NCBI RefSeq assembly: GCF_016909075.1
Contig: NZ_JAFBFC010000001.1
Coordinates: 744,001-808,000, forward strand
Direction of reading: 5' to 3'
Length of the DNA stretch: 64,000 bases
Origin: Priestia iocasae
Lineage (GTDB): Bacteria > Bacillota > Bacilli > Bacillales > Bacillaceae_H
Made by a program: the position numbers and the translations under genes. Below, one piece after another: positions 1 through 8,414 of the stretch (position 1 is its first letter; each line of letters opens with the position of its first letter). The notes beneath the pieces were generated by a model. The model had not been told where the DNA came from. It saw only the letters and a list, made by a program, of their open reading frames with translations, and did no database searches.

Positions 1-770
1 GTCATCAAGGTGAACCGATGGCAGCTTTAGCTAGAATGGCAAGGCAAGCACATAAGTTAATTAATATTAAAAGTGATGATACCGTTTTAATTGCAGCTAC
101 ACCAATAGCAGGGCATGAAACGACCTTTTCGAAAACAATTGATTTAGTGTTTCGTGTTGGTGCAACGGTTATATATGGACAAAAGCAAATTCATACATCT
201 GGACATGGTAGTCAAGAAGAATTGAAATTTATGATAAATTTAATGAAACCTACATATGTTTTGCCAGTTCATGGTGAATATCGTATGCAAAAAGCGCACG
301 CGAAGTTAGCGGAAAAAGTTGGTATACCAAAAGATTGCATTTTCCTTATTGAGAAAGGAGATGTAATTGAATTTAAAGATGGTTATGCTCAACGTGGAGG
401 GCGTGTACAATCAGGTAACACATTAATTGATGGACTAGGTGTCGGAGATGTTGGAAACATTGTTCTTCGAGATCGTCGTCTACTATCTCAAGATGGGATT
501 TTAATTGTTGTTGTCACAATTAATAAAGCCAATCGAGTAATTTCTGCAGGACCAGAAATTATTTCACGCGGATTTGTTTACGTTCGAGAATCAGAAAAGC
601 TTCTTGAAGAAGCAACAACACTCGTTGAGCAAATCTTACAAAAATGTATGGAAGAGCGAACGATTGAATGGTCCACAATGAAATTAAATATGCGAGAAAG
701 CTTAAATCAATTTTTATTTGAAAGAACAAGACGTAGACCAATGATTCTGCCAATCATTATGGAAGTGTAA
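1..770 (+). CDS. rnjB: Ribonuclease J2, C-terminal part (5' truncated by window edge)
   Basis: The frame is already open at the left edge (first full codon at base 3), so only about the last 255 residues are present. RNase J enzymes are metallo-beta-lactamase/beta-CASP nucleases with 5'-to-3' exonuclease and endonuclease activity in mRNA decay. Visible are the HQGEPM stretch, close to the QGEPM of the family, and PVHGEYRM with its conserved His, followed by the C-terminal domain ending in RRRPMILPI. The choice of J2 over J1 rests on context: in B. subtilis rnjB lies just upstream of tepA-ylzJ-spoIIIE, exactly as here. A strong hairpin terminator follows at once. The catalytic HxHxDH motif lies outside the window. 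Confidence 0.93.
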   Translation, partial: HQGEPMAALARMARQAHKLINIKSDDTVLIAATPIAGHETTFSKTIDLVFRVGATVIYGQKQIHTSGHGSQEELKFMINLMKPTYVLPVHGEYRMQKAHAKLAEKVGIPKDCIFLIEKGDVIEFKDGYAQRGGRVQSGNTLIDGLGVGDVGNIVLRDRRLLSQDGILIVVVTINKANRVISAGPEIISRGFVYVRESEKLLEEATTLVEQILQKCMEERTIEWSTMKLNMRESLNQFLFERTRRRPMILPIIMEV

Positions 771-788
771 GTAAAACGCTCAAAGTCA

Positions 789-850
789 AAAGAACTGACT
801 CTCTCAAACGATTAGGTTATGCCTAGCGTTTGATGAGTCAGTTCTTTTTT
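789..850 (+). terminator. Rho-independent terminator after rnjB
   Basis: The arms AGAACTGACTC and GAGTCAGTTCT enclose further paired bases (TCAAACG/CGTTTGA) and are followed by a run of T. Confidence 0.88.
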
Positions 851-923
851 ATGGGAAACTTAGAGCATGAAATGGTTAATGAAGCTCATAATAACTATAT
901 TAAGGTTTGAAAGGAGTTACATG

Positions 924-1682
924 ATGGTTAGAGAAAATGAGCTTCAGTCTTCAGAAACTGCACCACAGCAACCTGATAAAAAAGAAGAGGGGAAATCTAG
1001 TTTAGTTGATAAAATTCAGCAACTAGGTCAAACAAACGTGCCACAACTAACAAACGACTCAAAGATTCATTGTTTAACAATCGTTGGTCAAGTTGAAGGC
1101 CATGTTCAATTGCCTCCACAAAATAAAACAACAAAATACGAACATGTTATTCCTCAAATTGTTGCTATTGAACAAAATCCTCAAATTGAAGGGTTATTAA
1201 TTATTTTAAATACAGTAGGGGGAGATGTAGAGGCAGGTCTTGCGATCGCTGAGATGATTGCTTCTTTATCAAAGCCATCTGTTTCAATTGTGCTTGGAGG
1301 AGGACATTCAATTGGTGTGCCTATTGCTGTGTCGACAACACATTCGTTTATTGCAGAGACAGCGACAATGACGATTCATCCTGTTCGTTTAACAGGGTTG
1401 GTAATTGGTGTTCCTCAAACGTTTGAATACTTGGATAAAATGCAAGAGCGTGTAATTAATTTTGTAACAAAACATTCGAATGTATCAGAGGAAAAATTCA
1501 AAGAACTGATGTTTTCAAAAGGTAATTTAACACGAGATATTGGTACAAATGTAGTAGGTGCCGATGCAGTAGAGTATGGGCTTATTGATGAAGTAGGTGG
1601 AGTGGGACAAGCGATTAAAAAATTAAATGAATTGATTGAAAATAAAGGAAATACGAAGGAGGATAGCCAATTATTACAATGA
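924..1682 (+). CDS. tepA: ClpP-like serine protease TepA (translocation-enhancing protein)
   Basis: A cytosolic ClpP/crotonase-fold protein of 252 residues. The family member in B. subtilis (TepA/YmfB) is linked to protein export and to degradation of spore proteins. The motif [13 protein letters not shown] places the nucleophile Ser at about residue 129, and MTIHPVR gives the catalytic His at about 152. The frame is open from an ATG at 867, but AAAGGAG at 910-916 lies 7 nt before the ATG at 924; the ATG at 921 is the alternative. The first ~40 residues are a low-complexity, polar, Gln/Glu-rich extension. The stop codon overlaps the ATG of ylzJ (ATGA), which suggests translational coupling. 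Confidence 0.9.
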   Translation: MVRENELQSSETAPQQPDKKEEGKSSLVDKIQQLGQTNVPQLTNDSKIHCLTIVGQVEGHVQLPPQNKTTKYEHVIPQIVAIEQNPQIEGLLIILNTVGGDVEAGLAIAEMIASLSKPSVSIVLGGGHSIGVPIAVSTTHSFIAETATMTIHPVRLTGLVIGVPQTFEYLDKMQERVINFVTKHSNVSEEKFKELMFSKGNLTRDIGTNVVGADAVEYGLIDEVGGVGQAIKKLNELIENKGNTKEDSQLLQ

Positions 1683-1888
1683 TACTTTATACATCAATGC
1701 CTCAAGAGCACATTTTTCCTATGGAATCGACAGCTTATGAAAATCAGCAAACAATTGAGTATAATGGTATTTCATTTGTTGTAATGGAAAATGCTCAAAA
1801 GCAGTATCAGATTGTGCGTATGCTTAGTACAAATCCACAAGACTATTTAAACAGCGAGTATATTCCTGGTCAAATCTTATCTTTGTGA
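1679..1888 (+). CDS. ylzJ: YlzJ-like small protein
   Basis: A 69-residue protein opening with [10 protein letters not shown], which closely resembles the start of the YlzJ family; the function is unknown. The ATG at 1679 overlaps the tepA stop. The clear Shine-Dalgarno AAGGAGG at 1656-1662 is 16 nt upstream, unusually far, and would suit an ATT codon at 1670 better. Homology of the N-terminus favours the ATG with re-initiation from tepA. The same tepA-ylzJ-spoIIIE order is found in B. subtilis. Confidence 0.82.
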   Translation: MILYTSMPQEHIFPMESTAYENQQTIEYNGISFVVMENAQKQYQIVRMLSTNPQDYLNSEYIPGQILSL

Positions 1889-1944
1889 TTTCAGTATAGA
1901 ACTACAATATGTTTATGATATAATAAATGTAGCAATATGGACAT

Positions 1945-1969
1945 GCAGCCTTTTTTTGGCTGCTTTTTT
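1945..1969 (+). terminator. Terminator between ylzJ and spoIIIE
   Basis: GCAGCC, a loop of seven T, GGCTGC and then TTTTTT form a compact intrinsic terminator. It separates the rnjB-tepA-ylzJ unit from spoIIIE. Confidence 0.85.
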
Positions 1970-2083
1970 GTTCGAAGGGTATTCATACTTTTACATAGGG
2001 AAGATGTGGAGAAAAATGACCTTTAAAATGAAGGGTGCTATATGTTAAATGAACGAGCTTAAAAAGCTGATTGGAGTGAAACG

Positions 2084-4447
2084 ATGGCGAAGAAAAAGAA
2101 AAGAAGTCAAGTGAAGATCGATGAATGGAAAAGAATTATAAGGTTTGAGTTAATCGGTCTTTTCATTCTAGCGCTTTCGTTAATTGCGATGGCAGAGTTA
2201 GGAGCAGTAGGACGTTCAATTGTATTAGTCGTGAGACTCTTTGCAGGTGAATGGTACATGTTAGGCTTGATTGGGTTACTAATTTTATCCGTTTATATTA
2301 TTTGGAAGCGAACATGGCCTCCGTTTATTACGAGACAGTTAATAGGTACATATATTATTGTATTAGCCATTTTATTGTTCAGTCATGTGACGTTGTTTCA
2401 AAATTTATCAAGAGATGGAAATTTTGCTCATCCGTCAGTTATTTTGAATACATGGGACTTATTTATACTAGAAGCGAAAGGACAATCTACAAGTGACTTA
2501 GGTGGTGGTATGATTGGGTCCATCATGTTTGCTATCTGTTATTTCTTATTCGATCGACTTGGAACGGAGTTAATTGCTTCTCTTCTCATCATGGTGGGCA
2601 TTATCTTAATTACGGGACGCTCTTTACAAGAAACGTTAATGAAGATTATCCGACCAGTCTTCTCTTTCTTTATGACTGAATTAAAGGATGGAATAGAAGA
2701 TATAAAAGAATGGATTCAAAAAAGAAAAAATACGCCACAAACAAGAAGATCAAGATCGAGACAAACTGAATCCACCGTTGATTTTGAAGAAGCTGCTAGT
2801 GTCGATGTTCAAGAAGAGCAAGGAGAACAAGAAGAAAGTGCTACACCGCCTATTATTGAACATTTTAATTACAATACTGTCGAAGAACAAGAGAGTATAA
2901 AACAAGAGACGCCACAAACTCAAGCTAAACCTGTTCAACAAGTGAAAAAACAGGAAGAAAAAGCCGAAGAACCATCGTCTCCACCTACACCAATTATTTC
3001 GTTTGCGGAAGCAGAAAACAAGTCATACGAGCTACCACCTATTCGCTTGTTAGCAGCACCGAAAAAACATAATCAATTAAAAGAACATAAAAACATTCAT
3101 GCGAATGCAAAGAAATTAGAAAAAACGTTTCAAAGTTTTGGTGTAAAAGCTAAGGTTGCCAAAGTTCATTTAGGTCCTGCTGTTACTAAATATGAAGTGT
3201 ATCCAGACGTAGGGGTAAAGGTCAGTAAAATTGTTAATCTAAGTGACGATTTAGCGTTAGCATTAGCAGCCAAAGATATAAGAATAGAAGCGCCAATTCC
3301 AGGTAAATCAGCCGTTGGAATTGAAGTACCGAATGAAGAGGTAGCGATGGTATCTTTACGAGAGGTACTTGAAGGAAAAGAAAATAATCGTCCAGATGCA
3401 AAGCTTCTAATTGGTTTAGGGCGTGATATTTCAGGAGAGGCCGTATTAGCTGAGCTCAATAAAATGCCACATTTACTCGTGGCTGGAGCAACGGGTAGCG
3501 GAAAAAGTGTGTGTGTAAATGGCATTATTATTAGCTTACTAATGAGAGCGAAGCCGCATGAAGTCAAGCTCATGATGATTGACCCTAAAATGGTAGAGTT
3601 AAATATGTATAACGGTATTCCTCATTTACTTGCTCCTGTGGTAACAGATCCTAAAAAGGCATCACAAGCATTAAAGAAGGTAGTAAGTGAGATGGAACGT
3701 CGATACGAATTATTTTCTCATACTGGAACGCGTAATATCGAAGGGTATAATGAATATATCAAGCGGGAAAACGAACATGGCGAAGCGAAACAGCCAACAT
3801 TGCCTTACATTGTTGTCATTGTAGATGAACTTGCTGATTTAATGATGGTTGCCTCATCCGATGTTGAGGATTCAATTACACGACTAGCACAAATGGCTCG
3901 AGCTGCTGGTATTCATCTAATTATTGCGACACAAAGGCCTTCTGTAGATGTTATTACTGGTGTTATTAAAGCGAATATTCCATCTCGTATTGCTTTTAGT
4001 GTATCCTCTCAAACCGATTCACGAACAATTCTTGATATGGGAGGAGCAGAAAAGTTATTAGGTCGTGGTGATATGCTCTTTATGCCTGTTGGTGCTTCAA
4101 AGCCTGTTCGCGTTCAAGGAGCATTTTTATCTGATGAAGAGGTAGAAGAAATTGTTGATTTTGTTATTTCACAGCAAAAAGCACAATATCAAGAAGAGAT
4201 GATTCCGCAAGATGCACCTGAAAAAGAAAGTGATTTTCAAGATGAATTATATGATGAGGCAGTACAGTTAGTCGCTGAAATGCAAACTGCATCGGTTTCG
4301 ATGTTACAAAGAAGATTTCGAATTGGATATAACCGAGCGGCACGCTTAATTGATGCAATGGAAGAGCGTGGGGTTGTTGGACCTTATGAAGGTAGTAAAC
4401 CACGTGCTGTACTTGTTTCACAGCATAATGAAGATGTAGGATCTTAG
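2084..4447 (+). CDS. spoIIIE: DNA translocase SpoIIIE (FtsK/SpoIIIE family)
   Basis: A septal, ATP-driven DNA pump that moves the chromosome into the forespore and clears DNA from closing septa. The 787 residues match the usual ~790. Domains in order are: a basic N-terminus (MAKKKKRSQ), four or more membrane segments within roughly residues 20-180, a charged Gln/Glu-rich linker (about 210-320), the alpha/beta motor with Walker A GATGSGKS at 468-475 and Walker B-like [11 protein letters not shown], and a C-terminal winged-helix gamma domain (about 720-780, [14 protein letters not shown]) that reads directional chromosome motifs. The ATG at 2084 follows TTGGAGTG. The gene stands alone between two terminators. 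Confidence 0.97.
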   Translation: MAKKKKRSQVKIDEWKRIIRFELIGLFILALSLIAMAELGAVGRSIVLVVRLFAGEWYMLGLIGLLILSVYIIWKRTWPPFITRQLIGTYIIVLAILLFSHVTLFQNLSRDGNFAHPSVILNTWDLFILEAKGQSTSDLGGGMIGSIMFAICYFLFDRLGTELIASLLIMVGIILITGRSLQETLMKIIRPVFSFFMTELKDGIEDIKEWIQKRKNTPQTRRSRSRQTESTVDFEEAASVDVQEEQGEQEESATPPIIEHFNYNTVEEQESIKQETPQTQAKPVQQVKKQEEKAEEPSSPPTPIISFAEAENKSYELPPIRLLAAPKKHNQLKEHKNIHANAKKLEKTFQSFGVKAKVAKVHLGPAVTKYEVYPDVGVKVSKIVNLSDDLALALAAKDIRIEAPIPGKSAVGIEVPNEEVAMVSLREVLEGKENNRPDAKLLIGLGRDISGEAVLAELNKMPHLLVAGATGSGKSVCVNGIIISLLMRAKPHEVKLMMIDPKMVELNMYNGIPHLLAPVVTDPKKASQALKKVVSEMERRYELFSHTGTRNIEGYNEYIKRENEHGEAKQPTLPYIVVIVDELADLMMVASSDVEDSITRLAQMARAAGIHLIIATQRPSVDVITGVIKANIPSRIAFSVSSQTDSRTILDMGGAEKLLGRGDMLFMPVGASKPVRVQGAFLSDEEVEEIVDFVISQQKAQYQEEMIPQDAPEKESDFQDELYDEAVQLVAEMQTASVSMLQRRFRIGYNRAARLIDAMEERGVVGPYEGSKPRAVLVSQHNEDVGS

Positions 4448-4467
4448 TATCTTTTGATAACTCTTTA

Positions 4468-4511
4468 AATAAAAAGGATGACACATTTAAATGTGTCATC
4501 CTTTTTATTTA
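4468..4511. terminator. Long perfect hairpin terminator after spoIIIE
   Basis: The arms AAATAAAAAGGATGACACAT and its exact complement meet at a small AT centre. The element is flanked by A and T runs and could act in both directions. Confidence 0.9.
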
Positions 4512-4744
4512 AATGTTCGTTTGTATAGTCATAAAAAGAAATGAATATTCTTTAATTGCGAAATTTAAGTTTAAAATCCGAACAATAAAAAGATATAAAT
4601 TTTAAATGTTTGTTATAAAAAATGTATCCAACACTTTATAATACTACAAAAATAGACAGAAAAGGATGAATCTATTAAAAAAATAATATTTTCATTAAAA
4701 TATTAAACTTTTGTAAATAAAATTAATATAACCTATTTATTTAT
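4512..4744. other. AT-rich intergenic region upstream of ymfC
   Basis: No gene is visible here. The stretch is very AT-rich. TTGTAA at 4711 and TATTTA at 4734, spaced by 17 nt, could form a weak sigma-A promoter for ymfC; TATATT at 4759-4764 is an alternative -10. Confidence 0.4.
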
Positions 4745-4752
4745 TTGTCGAA
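4745..4752 (+). promoter_or_regulatory. Possible Spo0A box upstream of ymfC
   Basis: TTGTCGAA matches the consensus 0A box exactly. It would lie close to or between the promoter elements of ymfC and so would fit repression better than activation. An 8-mer like this is expected about two or three times by chance in 64 kb, so the evidence is weak. Confidence 0.3.
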
Positions 4753-4786
4753 AAGTGATATATTATTTTCGGAAAACGTAGTCAAA

Positions 4787-4802
4787 CATCAGAGGTCTGA
4801 TG
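4787..4802. promoter_or_regulatory. Inverted repeat before ymfC, candidate operator
   Basis: CATCAGA-GG-TCTGATG has perfect 7-bp arms with a 2-bp centre. It lies 28 bp before the ymfC start. The size and symmetry suit binding by a dimeric GntR protein, possibly autoregulation by YmfC. No identical site was found before the downstream nucleoside operon. Confidence 0.4.
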
Positions 4803-4829
4803 ACCAAGAACGATTGTGGGGGAAGCTGT

Positions 4830-5555
4830 ATGTCTATCAAGACAGATAGTCGACACTTGTACTTGCAAGTAATTGACGAAATCAAACAAAACATTAATCA
4901 AGGAATATACAAAGAAAAAGAAAAGCTTCCATCAGAATTCGACTTATCTAAGCAGTTAGGTGTCAGTCGAGCGACATTGCGTGAAGCATTACGTATTTTA
5001 GAGGAAGAAAGCATCGTCATACGTCGTCACGGAGTAGGTACATTTGTAAATAGCAAGCCAACTTTTATGTCTGGAATTGAGCAATTAAGCAGTATAACAG
5101 ATATGATTAAACGTGGTGGTATGAAACCTGGAACGATATTCCTTTCATCTCAAATTCAAGGCGCTACAGATGAAGATGCAAGACGATTTCACTGTGAAGT
5201 AAATGAAGACATTTTACTCGTTGAGCGTGTTCGTACTGCAAATAGTAATCCTGTTGTGTACTGTGTAGATAAAGTGCCTCAAAAATATTTACCAAAGAAT
5301 TTTGAATACAAGCAAGAATCACTTTTTGAAATTTTAGAATCACAAGCAGGAAAGCATATTTCCTATGCCGTGACACATATTGAACCTGTTGGTTATCACG
5401 AAAAAGTTTCACCTATTCTGCAATGTGAACCAGAAACGGCACTTCTTGTATTAAAACAAATGCATTATGACTTAGATGATGAACCCATTCTTTATTCTTT
5501 AAATTATTTTAAGGCAGATCAATTTAGCTTTCACGTATTAAGAAAGAGAGTCTAA
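4830..5555 (+). CDS. ymfC: GntR/HutC-family transcriptional regulator YmfC
   Basis: A DNA-binding repressor-type protein of 241 residues. The N-terminal winged helix-turn-helix (about residues 10-75) has the GntR signature [20 protein letters not shown] followed by [11 protein letters not shown]. The C-terminal UTRA effector domain (about 95-240) has the HutC fold pattern. An in-frame ATG at 4800 exists, but the ATG at 4830 follows GGGGGA and gives the N-terminus seen in relatives ([15 protein letters not shown]). The gene lies directly upstream of a BMP-type nucleoside ABC importer on the same strand, so control of that operon is a reasonable inference. The ligand cannot be told from sequence. 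Confidence 0.88.
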   Translation: MSIKTDSRHLYLQVIDEIKQNINQGIYKEKEKLPSEFDLSKQLGVSRATLREALRILEEESIVIRRHGVGTFVNSKPTFMSGIEQLSSITDMIKRGGMKPGTIFLSSQIQGATDEDARRFHCEVNEDILLVERVRTANSNPVVYCVDKVPQKYLPKNFEYKQESLFEILESQAGKHISYAVTHIEPVGYHEKVSPILQCEPETALLVLKQMHYDLDDEPILYSLNYFKADQFSFHVLRKRV

Positions 5556-5566
5556 TTTTTTTATAA

Positions 5567-5586
5567 ATAAATATCTGAATATTTAT
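5567..5586. promoter_or_regulatory. AT-rich inverted repeat upstream of the nucleoside-transport operon
   Basis: ATAAATAT-CTGA-ATATTTAT is a perfect 8-bp inverted repeat 103 bp before the lipoprotein gene. It could be an operator or the remains of a weak ymfC terminator. It has no T-run and low GC, so an operator is slightly more likely. Confidence 0.35.
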
Positions 5587-5618
5587 AATTGGATTTGTAA
5601 GCACTTTTAAGGAGGTGT

Positions 5619-5690
5619 ATGCCAAAACAAAGAGTTAATAGATTCACAAAATACTTATATACTTTAACCAATTCTAGGGGGTCATACTAA
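5619..5690 (+). CDS. Putative 23-residue leader peptide
   Basis: A short ORF in front of the nucleoside-binding lipoprotein gene. It has a full AAGGAGGTG Shine-Dalgarno at 5609-5617 close to its ATG at 5619. It encodes 23 residues rich in basic and aromatic amino acids (starts MPKQRVNR, ends TNSRGSY). Its TAA shares a base with the ATG of the next gene (TAATG). The lipoprotein gene itself has only a GGGGG-type site lying inside this ORF, so coupled translation is a sensible inference. No known family is recognised. It could be a fortuitous ORF, but ribosome binding site strength and stop/start overlap together argue for use. Confidence 0.5.
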   Translation: MPKQRVNRFTKYLYTLTNSRGSY

Positions 5691-6778
5691 TGAAAAAGGG
5701 TAAAGCAGGATTAGCATTATCACTTGTATTAGCAGCAGGAACTTTATTAAGCGCATGTGGTTCTAGCGAATCAACAACATCAGATGGTGGAAACAGCGAA
5801 GGTAAAAAGGTTGATTTCAAAGTAGGGATGGTTACAGATACAGGTGGTGTAGACGATAAATCGTTCAATCAATCTGCTTGGGAAGGTTTAACAAAGTTTG
5901 GTCAGGAGAACGGCTTAGAAGAGGGAAAAGGTTTTAAATACTTACAATCAGGTGAAGCATCTGAATATCAAAGTAACTTATCTACATTTGCAGAGTCAGG
6001 TTTTAATGTGACATATGGTATCGGATTTTTACTAAAAGAAGATGTAAAAGTTGTAGCGGGTCAAAATCCAGATATAAACTTTGGTCTAGTGGATGATTCA
6101 TTGAAAGCTGAAGGATTAGATAACGTAGCAAGTATCTTATTTAAAGAAGAGCAGGGCTCATTCTTAGTAGGTGTTATTGCTGCGAAACATACAAAATCTA
6201 ACAAAGTTGGATTTATCGGTGGAGTGGAATCTCCATTAATTAAAAAGTTTGAAAATGGTTTTAAAGCAGGTGTGAAATCTGTAAATCCGGATGCAGAAGT
6301 AGTCGTTCAATACGCGGAAGATTTCAACAACTCTGCAAAAGGAACAACGATTGCATCAGCAATGTATAGCCAAGGCGCGGATATTATTTATCACGCTGCT
6401 GGTGGTACAGGTGTAGGTGTATTCACAGAAGCGAAAAACCGTAAGAAAAAAGGCGAGGATGTATGGGTTATTGGGGTAGACCGTGACCAACATGAAGAAG
6501 GTTTACCAGAAAACGTAACGCTTACTTCAATGGTTAAGCGTGTAGACGTTGCGGTGTATGAAGTATCAAAACGTGCAATGGAAGGTGATTTCCCAGGAGG
6601 AGAAGAAGTAGTATTCGGTCTTGAGGAAGATGGCGTTAGCATTGCACCAACAACTGAAAATGTAAGTGAAGAAGCATTAAAAGTAGTAGAAGAATATGAA
6701 CAAAAAATTCTAGGTGGCGACATTGAAGTTCCAGCTACTGATGAAGCATTTGAAACATTTCTTACAACATTAAAATAA
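5690..6778 (+). CDS. nupN: BMP-family nucleoside-binding lipoprotein (NupN-like)
   Basis: The substrate-binding lipoprotein of an ABC nucleoside importer, anchored outside the membrane. The signal peptide starts MKKGKAG and ends in the lipobox LLSAC with the lipidated Cys near residue 23; a Ser/Thr/Gly linker follows. The mature part is a BMP/Med (PBP1-like) fold with GMVTDTGGVDDKSFNQSAWEG at its start, GFIGGVESPL in the middle and VIGVDRDQ towards the end. The length of 362 residues is usual. It is followed by a hairpin and then nupO, nupP and nupQ. The hairpin after it would make this gene more abundant than the rest, a common pattern for binding proteins. Symbol by similarity to B. subtilis nupNOPQ. 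Confidence 0.9.
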   Translation: MKKGKAGLALSLVLAAGTLLSACGSSESTTSDGGNSEGKKVDFKVGMVTDTGGVDDKSFNQSAWEGLTKFGQENGLEEGKGFKYLQSGEASEYQSNLSTFAESGFNVTYGIGFLLKEDVKVVAGQNPDINFGLVDDSLKAEGLDNVASILFKEEQGSFLVGVIAAKHTKSNKVGFIGGVESPLIKKFENGFKAGVKSVNPDAEVVVQYAEDFNNSAKGTTIASAMYSQGADIIYHAAGGTGVGVFTEAKNRKKKGEDVWVIGVDRDQHEEGLPENVTLTSMVKRVDVAVYEVSKRAMEGDFPGGEEVVFGLEEDGVSIAPTTENVSEEALKVVEEYEQKILGGDIEVPATDEAFETFLTTLK

Positions 6779-6795
6779 GCAAAACCATTTATATG

Positions 6796-6826
6796 AAAAA
6801 GGCTAGTCTTAGGCTAGCCTTTTTCG
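6796..6826 (+). terminator. Hairpin between nupN and nupO, probable partial terminator
   Basis: AAAAAGGCTAG and CTAGCCTTTTT flank a 7-nt loop. It lies inside the operon and probably lowers transcription of the ATPase and permease genes relative to the lipoprotein gene. Confidence 0.8.
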
Positions 6827-6884
6827 TAACAAAGTAACAAATAGCATAGGTATAAAGTCATGATGCAAATAGGGAGTGAGCGTA

Positions 6885-8414
6885 GTGAGTTATGTAATTG
6901 AAATGCTTGGAATTCGCAAAGAATTTCCTGGTATTGTGGCAAATGATAATATTACACTCCAAGTAAAAAAGGGAGAAATTCATGCATTATTAGGGGAAAA
7001 TGGTGCAGGAAAGTCAACACTAATGAACGTGTTGTTTGGACTTTATCAGCCTGAAAAAGGACAAATCAAAGTGCATGGTAAAGAAGTGAAGATTACAGAT
7101 CCAAACGTGGCGAACAACCTTGGAATTGGAATGGTTCATCAGCACTTCATGCTTGTTCAAAACTTTACAGTAACGGAAAACATTATTTTAGGTAACGAGC
7201 CGACTAAAGCAGGAAAAATTAATATTAAAGAAGCAGCAAAAGCAATTGAAGATTTATCATTAAAGTATGGCTTAGCCGTAGATCCTTATGCCAAGATTGA
7301 AGATATTTCGGTTGGGATGCAACAGCGTGTTGAGATTTTAAAAACACTATATCGTGGAGCTGAAATTCTCATCTTTGATGAACCAACCGCTGCTTTAACA
7401 CCACAAGAAATCACAGAATTAATAGAAATAATGAAGCGATTGATTCATGAGGGAAAATCGATTATTTTAATTACACATAAATTAAAAGAGATTATGGCTG
7501 TATGTGACCGCTGTACGATCATTAGAAAAGGTGTTGGGATTGGTACGGTTGAAGTATCGGAAACAAATCCAGATGAATTGGCTTCTTTAATGGTAGGTCG
7601 TGAAGTACATTTTAAAACAGATAAACAAGAGGCAAAGCCAACCGAAGAGGTATTGCAAATTAGCCATCTAGTTGTAGAGGATAGTCGAGGAGTTGCGGCT
7701 GTTAATGACTTAAACTTATCTGTTCGTGCAGGTGAAATTGTCGGTATTGCCGGTGTTGATGGAAATGGTCAAACAGAACTAATTGAAGCAATTACAGGTT
7801 TACGGAAAGTGAAATCTGGATCAATTCAATTGAATGAAAAAGAACTGATAGGTATGAAGACTCGTAGAATTACAGAGTCAGGAGTAGGACATATTCCTCA
7901 AGATCGTCATAAACATGGACTTGTTCTTGATTATACCATTGGTGAAAACATTGCGTTACAAACGTATCATCAACAACCATTGTCTAGAAAAGGCATTCTG
8001 AATTATAAAAACATTTATGAAAAAGCAAAATCACTAATAAAAGAATATGATGTTCGAACGCCAAGCGAGTACACACCTGCCCGTGCACTGTCAGGTGGAA
8101 ATCAACAAAAAGCGATTATTGCGAGGGAAGTCGATCGTAGTCCGAATCTTTTAATTGCAGCGCAACCAACTCGTGGTCTGGATGTTGGAGCGATTGAATT
8201 TATTCATCGTAAATTAGTAGAAGAACGAGATAAAGGAAAAGCCGTATTACTTGTTTCTTTAGAGCTAGATGAGGTGATGAATTTAAGCGACCGAATTGCA
8301 GTTATTTACGAAGGGGAAATCGTGGATATCGTGGACCCAACACAAACAAGTGAACAAGAGCTAGGGCTATTAATGGCTGGTGGACAGAGAAAGAAAGTCG
8401 GTGAAACTTCATGA
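6885..8414 (+). CDS. nupO: Nucleoside ABC transporter ATP-binding protein (two NBDs), NupO-like
   Basis: The energy-coupling ATPase of the importer, 509 residues carrying two ABC domains. The first has Walker A GENGAGKST and Walker B LIFDEPTAALTP. The second has the divergent P-loop GVDGNGQTE, the signature LSGGNQQK, and AAQPTRGLD in place of a standard Walker B. This is the usual pattern for the carbohydrate/purine uptake class, where the second site is altered. The frame is open from a GTG at 6876, but AGGGAG at 6871-6876 better fits the GTG at 6885, giving MSYVIEMLGI as in relatives. The stop overlaps the nupP start (ATGA). Confidence 0.92.
   Translation: MSYVIEMLGIRKEFPGIVANDNITLQVKKGEIHALLGENGAGKSTLMNVLFGLYQPEKGQIKVHGKEVKITDPNVANNLGIGMVHQHFMLVQNFTVTENIILGNEPTKAGKINIKEAAKAIEDLSLKYGLAVDPYAKIEDISVGMQQRVEILKTLYRGAEILIFDEPTAALTPQEITELIEIMKRLIHEGKSIILITHKLKEIMAVCDRCTIIRKGVGIGTVEVSETNPDELASLMVGREVHFKTDKQEAKPTEEVLQISHLVVEDSRGVAAVNDLNLSVRAGEIVGIAGVDGNGQTELIEAITGLRKVKSGSIQLNEKELIGMKTRRITESGVGHIPQDRHKHGLVLDYTIGENIALQTYHQQPLSRKGILNYKNIYEKAKSLIKEYDVRTPSEYTPARALSGGNQQKAIIAREVDRSPNLLIAAQPTRGLDVGAIEFIHRKLVEERDKGKAVLLVSLELDEVMNLSDRIAVIYEGEIVDIVDPTQTSEQELGLLMAGGQRKKVGETS

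Noticed and set aside
1919-1924. TATAAT between ylzJ and its terminator
   Set aside because: No -35 at any reasonable spacing and a terminator only 20 bp downstream.
3166-3573. 135-codon - strand ORF inside spoIIIE
   Set aside because: Antisense shadow of a strongly conserved gene; no translation signals.
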